This document shows positions 49,568-57,892 of a stretch of DNA of 64,000 nucleotides, one piece after another. This DNA comes from Alphaproteobacteria bacterium (GTDB taxonomy: Bacteria; Pseudomonadota; Alphaproteobacteria; Rhizobiales; Hyphomicrobiaceae). The notes beneath the pieces were generated by a model, which saw only the letters and a program-made list of their open reading frames with translations, searched no databases and had not been told where the DNA came from. The stretch spans positions 1 through 64,000 of the forward strand of contig JAHZKP010000047.1 of the NCBI GenBank assembly GCA_022600345.1. The letters run 5' to 3'. Position numbers and translations under genes: made by a program. Positions within the stretch are counted from its first letter, which is position 1; the number at the start of each line of letters is the position of its first letter.

Positions 49568-50830
49568 ATGCGGCGTGTCGTGATTACCGGGTTAGGGCTC
49601 GTTACACCGCTGGGTTGCGGCGTCGAGGCCAGCTGGAGCCGACTTCTGGAAGGCAAGAACGGTGCGCGGCGCATTGAGGAGTTCGAAGTTTCCGATATCG
49701 CTTCCCAGGTGGCGTGTTTTGTCCCACGCGGAGACACCTCTGAGGGTCTGTTCAATGCCAACGATTGGATGGAGCCCAAGGAGCAACGCAAGGTTGATGC
49801 ATTCATAACCTATGCGCTGGCCGCAGCCGATCAGGCCTTGGCCGATTCGGGGTATGAGGCCGATACTCTGGAAAAGCAGGAGCGATCAGGTGTTCTGATC
49901 GGTTCTGGGATTGGCGGTTTGAGCGGGATCGCCGATACATCGATCCTGTTGAAGGAAAAGGGTCCGCGCCGAATCAGCCCGTTCTTCATTCCGGGCCGGT
50001 TGATCAATCTGGCGTCGGGTTACGTTTCAATCCGCCATCAACTCAAGGGCCCTAATCATGCGGTTGTCACCGCCTGTTCGACGGGTTCTCATGCCATTGG
50101 TGATGCTGCACGGCTGATCCAATTGGGTGATGCCGAGGTGATGGTGGCTGGTGGTACCGAAAGCCCGATTTGCCGTATCGCCATGGCCGGGTTCGCAGCC
50201 TGCCGGGCGCTGACGACGCATTTCAACGATGATCCGCAGCGTGCATCCCGACCCTATGACAAAGACAGGGACGGATTCGTCATCGGTGAGGGTGCTGGTA
50301 TCGTGGTTCTTGAAGACTACGAACATGCCAAAGCCCGCGGCGCAAAGATCTACGCTGAGATCATCGGTTATGGATTGTCGGGTGATGCTTTCCACATCAC
50401 GGCGCCGGCTGAGAATGGCGATGGTGCGTTCCGCTGCATGAAGGCGGCACTCAATCGTGCCGAAATCGACGTCAGTGACATCGATTACATCAACGCCCAC
50501 GGAACCTCGACCCCGATGGGCGATGAGATTGAGCTGGGGGCGGTTGAGCGGTTGTTTGGCAATACTGCTGCCAAACTGGCGATGTCGTCGACAAAATCGG
50601 CAATCGGGCATCTGCTGGGGGCTGCGGGTGCGGTGGAAGCAATCTTTTCCACATTGGCAATTCGCGACAATATAGCGCCGCCAACTCTCAATCTGGACAA
50701 TCCCTCGGTAGAAACGGCGATTGATCTCGTGCCGCACAAGGCGCGCGAAAAGGAGATCAACACGGTTCTGTCGAATTCGTTCGGATTTGGTGGCACCAAT
50801 GCTTCCCTGATCCTTCAGCGGGTCGATTAA
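49568..50830 (+). CDS. fabF: 3-oxoacyl-ACP synthase II (ORF opens at 49553)
   Basis: 'MRRVVITGLGLVTPLGCGVEASW', 'VTACSTGSHAIGDAARLIQLGDAEVMVAGG', 'NSFGFGGTNASLIL'. Confidence 0.97.
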   Translation: MRRVVITGLGLVTPLGCGVEASWSRLLEGKNGARRIEEFEVSDIASQVACFVPRGDTSEGLFNANDWMEPKEQRKVDAFITYALAAADQALADSGYEADTLEKQERSGVLIGSGIGGLSGIADTSILLKEKGPRRISPFFIPGRLINLASGYVSIRHQLKGPNHAVVTACSTGSHAIGDAARLIQLGDAEVMVAGGTESPICRIAMAGFAACRALTTHFNDDPQRASRPYDKDRDGFVIGEGAGIVVLEDYEHAKARGAKIYAEIIGYGLSGDAFHITAPAENGDGAFRCMKAALNRAEIDVSDIDYINAHGTSTPMGDEIELGAVERLFGNTAAKLAMSSTKSAIGHLLGAAGAVEAIFSTLAIRDNIAPPTLNLDNPSVETAIDLVPHKAREKEINTVLSNSFGFGGTNASLILQRVD

Positions 50831-51248
50831 GGGCGTATTTTGCGCGTGTGATTGTCAGCCGTCGCGGGATAATGGTGACAGTGGGTTCCAATGTCATGAA
50901 ATAAGGGTGATTGCCGACGGGCCGGGAGTTGTCTGGCTCGAGTTTGGCAATTGGGCACAGTACGGTGCCTTGTTGATGCCGGATTTTTCAAGCTCCAATC
51001 CTGCGGAACGATGGCCAGCGAGGTGGATTAGTCCACCGCGTGTACGGGGGCCAAATGAGGTGGCCGGGTTTGCTTCAATTTATTGGCGGTCAACGGCGCC
51101 TCCAGTCGGCGTCGTGGTTGTTTTGAGCCAATTAGAGCAAAAAGGTTTCCCAACATACGGTGTTGGGTGCCGGGTTGGTTGGCTATTCTGAGCAAAATGA
51201 TTCGTTCGATGCGTGATTGAGCGCACCGCGATCGGCAAGGAATTTGCG

Positions 51249-52661
51249 ATGAGCAAGCGAAAGCTGGAGCCGGAACTTCCAAATGCGCCGCGTTCTATCA
51301 GACCGCGCAGTCCGGCTGAAATGTTGGAGCCATCCCGTGCGCCCTCCAGGCCGAAGGGGCGTCGGCGCCGCAGAGATACCAGTAAGTTGAGCCGGTGGGT
51401 GCGCTTTGTCAGCAGCGTCTTGACGATCGCGCTGGTGGTGATCGGCGGTGTGGGTTTGACGATGTTCGTTTTGCAGCATCAGTTTACCGCTCCCGGTCCG
51501 TTGGCTGAGGCACGGACAATCATCATTCCACGCGGCGAGGGGCGGCTTGAAATCGCCGAGCGGCTGGAGCGTGAGGGAATTGTCGGCAACCGCTGGTCGT
51601 TCATCGTCAATCACCTGGCGCGAACCTATATTCTGGGCGACCGCTTGGATATGAAGGCGGGCGAATTCCAACTGGAGGCGAACGCCAGTATGGAATCGGT
51701 GATGAAGACGCTCGTTCGGGGCAAGTCAGTTCAGTACAAGATTACGGTGCCGGAAGGTCTGACAAGCCAGCAGGTCGTGGCGAGGATCCTGGCTGATGAT
51801 AATCTGACCGGCGATATTGCTGCGATCCCTGAAGAAGGGACGCTGTTGCCCGATACCTATCCTTATTCGCGAGGTGCGGACCGGCAGGCGGTGTTGGATA
51901 GAATGGTCAAGGCACAGCAGGAATTCCTCGACGGCTTGTGGGACAAGCGCCAGGAAGGCATTCCCTTGAAGTCGATTGAAGATGCTGTGATCCTGGCGTC
52001 GATCGTGGAGAAAGAAACCGCGGTCGCCGAAGAACGCGCGATGACGGCGGCGGTGTTTCATAATCGCTTGAACAAGGGAATGAGGCTGCAGTCTGATCCG
52101 ACGATTATCTATGGCATCGTTGGTGGACGCGGCCGACTGGGGCGCCCGATTTTGAAGTCCGAAATCCGCGCCAAGACGCCATACAACACATATACCATCA
52201 AGGGACTGCCGCCGACGCCGATCTGCAACCCGGGCCGCGAAGCAATTCTGGCCGTGCTCAATCCAGCGGCGACAAAAGCGCTGTATTTCGTGGCTGACGG
52301 GACCGGTGGCCACAAGTTTTCCAATACGCTGGCCGAGCACAATGCAGCCGTTGCCAATTGGCGGAAAATCGAGAGACAGAGGCGTGCTGCAGCCAAGAAG
52401 GCGAAAGCAGCGGGTGGTGGGCCGGTTCGCACAGTTTCTCCTGCGGCAGGCGGCGCGGTCGCGGCCGCACCCGTCGTTCCGGTTGACGACCGGGAGGCGC
52501 AGGCAGCGGTTTCTGTGAGCCAGCAGGCAAGGTTGCCGGCCAACCCTGATGCAAACGCTCGCTCATCGGGGGTGGTCACAACGGTGTCTTCACCAGCGGG
52601 GGTTTCCGCGGCAGCGGCAGCGGCAGGTGGCATACCGTTGCCCGACCGCAAGCCGCGATAA
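51249..52661 (+). CDS. mltG: Endolytic murein transglycosylase MltG (ORF opens at 51213)
   Basis: 'FLDGLWDKRQEGIPLKSIEDAVILASIVEKETAVAEERAMTAAVFHNRLNKGMRLQSDPTIIYG', 'YNTYTIKGLPPTPICNPG'. Confidence 0.94.
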   Translation: MSKRKLEPELPNAPRSIRPRSPAEMLEPSRAPSRPKGRRRRRDTSKLSRWVRFVSSVLTIALVVIGGVGLTMFVLQHQFTAPGPLAEARTIIIPRGEGRLEIAERLEREGIVGNRWSFIVNHLARTYILGDRLDMKAGEFQLEANASMESVMKTLVRGKSVQYKITVPEGLTSQQVVARILADDNLTGDIAAIPEEGTLLPDTYPYSRGADRQAVLDRMVKAQQEFLDGLWDKRQEGIPLKSIEDAVILASIVEKETAVAEERAMTAAVFHNRLNKGMRLQSDPTIIYGIVGGRGRLGRPILKSEIRAKTPYNTYTIKGLPPTPICNPGREAILAVLNPAATKALYFVADGTGGHKFSNTLAEHNAAVANWRKIERQRRAAAKKAKAAGGGPVRTVSPAAGGAVAAAPVVPVDDREAQAAVSVSQQARLPANPDANARSSGVVTTVSSPAGVSAAAAAAGGIPLPDRKPR

Positions 52662-52755
52662 AATCCGCCCAGGTCTGGTTGCCAGTTGGTAGATGATTGA
52701 CGTCTATCGGGTCGCTTTGGCAGGTGGGCTGCTCCTGCAAACGAGGTCGAATTAG

Positions 52756-53643
52756 ATGTCCGTTAACAGCATGACTGGGTTTGCCCGCACCGGGGGTGGT
52801 GTCGAATCTGTGGAATGGTTCTGGGAGTTGCGCAGCGTTAACGGCAAGGGCTTCGACCTGCGTTTGCGGCTGCCACCGGGTTTCGATGGTATCGAAGCCA
52901 AGTTGAGGGCGCTGGCAATGAAGCGGTTCAGCCGTGGCACGATCCACGCCTCGCTCAATCTGACGCGCCAGAGTGGAACTTCGACCGTTCGCTTGAACGA
53001 GGCCGTGCTTGGGCAGGTCGTCGAAGCTGCGCGGCGGGCTTGCGAAATCACCGGTGGGCAAATGCCTGATACGGCAAGTCTGCTGGGATTGCGCGGCGTG
53101 CTGGAGATCAGTGAAGCGGAGTTGGGTGCCGGGCTTGAAGCTGAAGTTCTGGAGCCGTTGGTTTCTGACTTTGAGTCGGCGCTGGGCGAATTGGCGGCTG
53201 CGCGTGCGGCTGAGGGCCAGCGCATGGCCATAATCGTCGATCAACTGATCGATGAAATCGAGCGGCTGACGAAAGTGGTCGAGGTCGCGCCGGCGCGGAG
53301 TGTCGGGGCGATTAAGGCGCGCTTGGGAGAGCAGGTCAGGCGGGTGCTGGACGCGGAGCAGTCGATGGAGGCTGACAGATTGCATCAGGAGGCTGTGCTG
53401 TTGGCGACGCGGGCGGATGTGGAAGAGGAGCTTAAGCGCCTTTATTCGCATGTTGCGGCTGCGCGGGAATTGTTGAGAGATGGGGGCGTGATTGGCCGCA
53501 AGATGGACTTCCTGGCGCAAGAGTTTCAGCGCGAGGCCAACACGTTATGTTCGAAGTCGAATGATGCTGAGATTACTGCGGCGGGTCTGGCCATGAAGGT
53601 GAAGATCGACCAAATGCGCGAGCAGGTTCAAAACTTGGAGTGA
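52756..53643 (+). CDS. YicC family protein
   Basis: 'MSVNSMTGFARTGGGVESVEWFWELRSVNGKGFDLRLRLPPGFD', 'GRKMDFLAQEFQREANTLCSKSNDAEITAAGLAMKVKIDQMREQVQNLE'. Confidence 0.95.
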   Translation: MSVNSMTGFARTGGGVESVEWFWELRSVNGKGFDLRLRLPPGFDGIEAKLRALAMKRFSRGTIHASLNLTRQSGTSTVRLNEAVLGQVVEAARRACEITGGQMPDTASLLGLRGVLEISEAELGAGLEAEVLEPLVSDFESALGELAAARAAEGQRMAIIVDQLIDEIERLTKVVEVAPARSVGAIKARLGEQVRRVLDAEQSMEADRLHQEAVLLATRADVEEELKRLYSHVAAARELLRDGGVIGRKMDFLAQEFQREANTLCSKSNDAEITAAGLAMKVKIDQMREQVQNLE

Positions 53644-53647
53644 CGGC

Positions 53648-54313
53648 ATGGGTGAGGTGTTGCCACAACAGAAGCGTCGCGGGCTTTTGTTCGTTTTGTC
53701 CTCGCCCAGTGGTGCTGGGAAGACGACGCTGGGGCGGCGCCTGCTGGAAGGGGAAGGGCCGGCTCTGCGCATGTCTGTTTCGTTGACGACGCGGCCGGCG
53801 CGGCCGGGCGAAACCGATGGCGAGGATTATTGGTTCGTTGACGAAGCCCGGTTCGGTGAACTGCGCGAACAAGGCGGGTTGCTGGAGTGGGCGCAGGTTT
53901 TTGGCAATTACTACGGGACGCCGCGCAAGCAGGTCGAAGCTTCGCTTGCAGCGGGTCATGATGTTTTGTTCGATGTCGACTGGCAAGGTGCACGGCAGTT
54001 GGCCGAAGCGATGGCTGATGATGTCGTGCGGGTTTTCATTCTACCGCCCAGCGCACAGATTCTGGAAAGCCGTCTGACCTCAAGGAACCAGGACAGTGCG
54101 GAGGTGGTGGCTCTTCGGATGGCGCAGGCGTCGGGCGAAATCAGCCACTGGAACGAATACGATTATGTTGTCGTCAATCAGGAAATCGACCGCAGCATCA
54201 TGCAGCTTCAGGCCATCCTTGCTGCGGAACGTTTGAAACGGGTCCGCCAAACCGGGTTGACCAATCTGGTGGAAGACCTGCAGCGGGCATTGGGGCAAAG
54301 TGTCTGGCATTGA
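53648..54313 (+). CDS. gmk: Guanylate kinase
   Basis: 'LLFVLSSPSGAGKTTLGRRLLE', 'SVSLTTRPARPGETDGEDYWFVD', 'VLFDVDWQGARQL'. Confidence 0.97.
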   Translation: MGEVLPQQKRRGLLFVLSSPSGAGKTTLGRRLLEGEGPALRMSVSLTTRPARPGETDGEDYWFVDEARFGELREQGGLLEWAQVFGNYYGTPRKQVEASLAAGHDVLFDVDWQGARQLAEAMADDVVRVFILPPSAQILESRLTSRNQDSAEVVALRMAQASGEISHWNEYDYVVVNQEIDRSIMQLQAILAAERLKRVRQTGLTNLVEDLQRALGQSVWH

Positions 54314-54328
54314 GTTGAAGCGTTTGGC

Positions 54329-55249
54329 TTAGCGACTGCCGATCTCGTCATCATCGAAGGCGGCGGCCAGTTCCGCGAATTGCTGGACGGTAAGATTTTC
54401 GGCCCTGAGGGTCGGGTCTAAGTTGCATTTTGCAAGCAGCAGCTCGGGCATGGGGGTCAACGATTTGAGGCTTTGGCGGAGCATCTTGCGGCGTTGACCG
54501 AATGCGGCAGCCGTGACGCGGGCCAGGGTTGTGACGGAGGCTGGCGGTGCGGGGCTGGGACGCGGAATGAAACTCACGACGGCTGAAGAAACTTTCGGCG
54601 GCGGTGTAAAGGCTTCGGGTTTCAGGTTGAGCGCGATCTGGGGGATGGTGCGCCACTGGGCCAAAACCGAGAGGCGGCCATAGGCTTTGGTTCCGGGCTG
54701 GGCAACGATGCGGTCTGCCACTTCTTTTTGAAACATCAGCGCCATGGCGGAAAACCAGGGCGGCCAGGGATGGGTTTCCAGCCATCCCACCAACAGGTTG
54801 GTGGCAATGCCGTAGGGCAGGTTGGCAACTATGATGGCGTCGCCGGGTTGATCTGCGATCACGCTTGGCCAATCGGTTTCCAAAGCATCAGACAGGTGGA
54901 TTTCCAGGCGGCCGGGATAGGCGTCGGCAATTTGCCTAAGTGCAGCATGACAGCGTGCATCGCGTTCTATTGCGATGACTTTTTTGGCACCCTCCATGAT
55001 GAGGCCACGAGTGAGGCCGCCGGGTCCAGGACCGACTTCGATAACGGTATTGCCTTCGAGGGGGGCAGCGATGCGGGCGATGCGGCAGGTCAGGTTGAGG
55101 TCGAGGATGAAATTCTGGCCGAGTGATTTCTTAGCCGTCAGGTCGTGGGCCCGGATGACTTCGCGGAGTGGCGGCAGGTTAGGGCTGCGGTCGGCACCGG
55201 TGTGGCCGTGGGTCTCGCTTTGGTCGTCGGCCTTGTTGGGGCGCTTCAT
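54329..55249 (-). CDS. rsmA: 16S rRNA dimethyladenosine transferase
   Basis: 'KKSLGQNFILDLNLTCRIARIA', 'VIEVGPGPGGLTRGLI', 'IIVANLPYGIATNLL'. Confidence 0.96.
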   Translation of the reverse strand: MKRPNKADDQSETHGHTGADRSPNLPPLREVIRAHDLTAKKSLGQNFILDLNLTCRIARIAAPLEGNTVIEVGPGPGGLTRGLIMEGAKKVIAIERDARCHAALRQIADAYPGRLEIHLSDALETDWPSVIADQPGDAIIVANLPYGIATNLLVGWLETHPWPPWFSAMALMFQKEVADRIVAQPGTKAYGRLSVLAQWRTIPQIALNLKPEAFTPPPKVSSAVVSFIPRPSPAPPASVTTLARVTAAAFGQRRKMLRQSLKSLTPMPELLLAKCNLDPTLRAENLTVQQFAELAAAFDDDEIGSR

Positions 55250-56292
55250 GAGATGGCCGTCCTGGCGCGAGTGGTCGCCATTTGGTGCGCCAGATTGAGC
55301 GCGGCGATGAGGCTTTCTGCGGATGCGATGCCTTTGCCGGCGATGTCGAAAGCGGTGCCGTGGTCAGGCGAAGTTCGAACGAAGGGGAGCCCCAGGGTGG
55401 TGTTGACGCCGCGGTCGAAGGCAATCGTCTTTATCGGGATGAGGGCCTGGTCGTGGTACATGGCGATTGCCGCGTCATAGGATTGGCGGGCGTGCTCATG
55501 AAACATGGTGTCGGCGGGGAACGGGCCGGAAACATCAATGCCGAGTTTTTGCAACTGGGCGATAGCGGGTTCGATGATGGTGGTTTCTTCGTCGCCCAAG
55601 GTTGCATTTTCGCCAGCATGGGGGTTGAGGCCGGTGAGCCAGATGCGGGGGTTGGAGATGGCAAAGCTCGTTTGCAGGTCGCGGGCAACGATCCGGCTGG
55701 TCGATACGATCTTTTCAGCGGTGAGGGCCGTTGACACCTCGTTCAGGGGGATGTGGATCGTCACAGGCACCACGCGCAGTTCATCGCAGGCAAGCATCAT
55801 CACGGGCGTTCGCTGCGCACCGGGCTGATGCAACTCGGAAAGCGAAGCGAGATATTCGGTGTGTCCGGGGTGTTTAAATCCGGCTGCATATAGGATGGAT
55901 TTGGCGATTGGGTTCGTAACAACGGCGCTGGCCGTTTTCTGGGCTACGGCAGCGACGGCATGTTCGATCGAGGCGAGGATGGCGCCGGCGTTTGCGGTGT
56001 CTGGATCGCCGGGCACGGCGTTGGCGCGAAGGGGGGTATGAACGACCGGGAGTGCGACAGGGAATATTTGGTTGGCTTCAGCAATGTCACTGATGATGTG
56101 GACAGGGATGCTGAGTGCGAGGTGAGAGGCGCGGGCGATCAAGGCGTCGGCATCGGCAAACAGTGCGAAGGGTGCAATATAACGGTCGTTTCGCTGGGTC
56201 CAGGCGGCGAGCGAAATTTCAAGGCCGATGCCGGCGGGGTCGCCCATGGTCAAGGCAAGTGGCGGCCGGTGCTTCAGGTCCGATGGCGTCAT
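55246..56292 (-). CDS. pdxA: 4-hydroxythreonine-4-phosphate dehydrogenase
   Basis: 'LALTMGDPAGIGLEISLAAW', 'LTGLNPHAGENATLGDEE', 'AMYHDQALIPIKTIAFDRGVNTTLGLPFVRTSPDHGTAFDIAGKGIA'. Confidence 0.97.
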   Translation of the reverse strand: MTPSDLKHRPPLALTMGDPAGIGLEISLAAWTQRNDRYIAPFALFADADALIARASHLALSIPVHIISDIAEANQIFPVALPVVHTPLRANAVPGDPDTANAGAILASIEHAVAAVAQKTASAVVTNPIAKSILYAAGFKHPGHTEYLASLSELHQPGAQRTPVMMLACDELRVVPVTIHIPLNEVSTALTAEKIVSTSRIVARDLQTSFAISNPRIWLTGLNPHAGENATLGDEETTIIEPAIAQLQKLGIDVSGPFPADTMFHEHARQSYDAAIAMYHDQALIPIKTIAFDRGVNTTLGLPFVRTSPDHGTAFDIAGKGIASAESLIAALNLAHQMATTRARTAIS

Positions 56293-56366
56293 TGGATTGC
56301 CCCGGCGATTAATTGGGCGGTTGCGCGGGGCAATCCTGTCTGAACCTGGTGCGTTATCGTGGGCAC

Positions 56367-57605
56367 TCAGCGGTACTCGATATGAGCGTCCGTGCGCAGG
56401 TCGTTAAGGTGGCGCTCGGCAAGCACGCCGAACTCGCGCTGGCGCAATTCCTCGGCTGCTGCATCGCGTTTGGTCTTGTTGGCCTCGACGGTTTTCCTGC
56501 CGCAAAGTGCCCACAGCTCTACGCCTGCACTGCCCACGGTGGGGGGCAGCATCTCGCCGTCCTGAGCGCTGATGAGCATAGTGCGGGTTGGTTCCGGGAT
56601 CTTGCCGGCTTCGGTTGGCCCCAGATTGGCGAACCGCGCGCCGCCTGCCTGATTGGCGAGGCTTTGGGTCATCGAACAGCCGGTGAATTTGGTGCGGAGC
56701 TGGCTGGCTTCGCCCAAGCGGCGGGCCAATTCGGCCTGGCCCAGGTTTTTGGCAAACAACAACGTTATGCGCTGAACGTTGAGGACTGTTTTCTCGTCGG
56801 CGTCGGTGGTTGCGACAGCGCGATCCAGGTCGCGGGTGCTGATTGCGATCTGATGGCCGAACTGACGGCGGATGACATTCTTCCAGGACAACATCGCTTT
56901 GAACCGGGAACGCATGGTGTGAATGCCGGCGCCCATTGACTTCAGGTGTTTGTCGAAGCCCTTCATATCCATCTTGTTGCGCTTGGCGATGCTGCCGATG
57001 ATCTTGTTGACCTCATCGTCGCTGGCAACAACGCTCAGGCGCTTGGCTTCCTGGACTTTCAACTTCTCCAGGATCAGTTCGTCGAGGGCCTTTTTTTGCA
57101 GTCCGGGGAGGACGCTTGCGCGGGCGCTGCTGACGGCGCGTTGCTGGAGCCGTTTGGCGAAGGCCTTTTTGCGCTTCTCGAACAGAGCTATGATCTGTTC
57201 CTTGGACTTGCCAGGGTTCTTTTTGATGGTGTCGCGGAGAATTCCGCGAAGTTTCTCGGTCGTGCTCTTGGCCTTGATCAGGGATTTGAATTTGGATTGA
57301 GCACGCTTTTGGATATCGCCGGCGCCAAGAGCCAGATAGCGCTTGCGCAGGTCGATTTCATATTTGGTGATGGGCTCGCCGTTGACGAGGACGGCGATTC
57401 CCTGCGAGCGGACACGGTGGATCAGAACTGATTTGGGTGCGGCGTGCGCGGCTTGTCGTGTCGCTGACAAGCCGCCTGCGGCGCTGGCTGCATGGGTGCT
57501 GGCAGTTGCGATGATGGGTGCCGTGAAGGCGAGCGTCACGACTAGGCGGACGAAGTTCGCTGGATTGGATTTGAGCGGGCTTGGCATGGCGTTGGTTCTC
57601 ATCAC
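56367..57605 (-). CDS. SurA-like periplasmic chaperone/peptidylprolyl isomerase family protein
   Basis: 'GIAVLVNGEPITKYEIDLRKRYLAL...LDELILEKLKVQEAKRLSVVASDDEVNKIIGSIAKRNKM'; located between lptD and pdxA. Confidence 0.82.
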   Translation of the reverse strand: MMRTNAMPSPLKSNPANFVRLVVTLAFTAPIIATASTHAASAAGGLSATRQAAHAAPKSVLIHRVRSQGIAVLVNGEPITKYEIDLRKRYLALGAGDIQKRAQSKFKSLIKAKSTTEKLRGILRDTIKKNPGKSKEQIIALFEKRKKAFAKRLQQRAVSSARASVLPGLQKKALDELILEKLKVQEAKRLSVVASDDEVNKIIGSIAKRNKMDMKGFDKHLKSMGAGIHTMRSRFKAMLSWKNVIRRQFGHQIAISTRDLDRAVATTDADEKTVLNVQRITLLFAKNLGQAELARRLGEASQLRTKFTGCSMTQSLANQAGGARFANLGPTEAGKIPEPTRTMLISAQDGEMLPPTVGSAGVELWALCGRKTVEANKTKRDAAAEELRQREFGVLAERHLNDLRTDAHIEYR

Positions 57606-57892
57606 TGCAATGCAGGTTTGGGCGGGTTTCTGGTTGTGGCCGCATGCGTGCGCCTTCTATAAGCGGCGCGTGTCAGAGCCGATTCTCCTGCGGGAAAGGC
57701 TTTCATCCCGATGTATCAGCGTCAACCTTGGCATGGCAATGGCGAAGATCTGGTGCCGAATGTCGTGGACGAAGCGCCACATATTGCGTCATCGGGGGCA
57801 AACGGTCAGGTGCTTGAGGCCGCGTGCCGCGTCCCAACTGGATCAACAGGTGCTCGTAGGCATGGCCTCAGCGATGCACGAGCGCGCGATGT

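Noticed and set aside
54728-55734. Plus-strand ORFs antisense to rsmA/pdxA
   Set aside because: Opposite strand of two confidently identified genes; no independent coding support.
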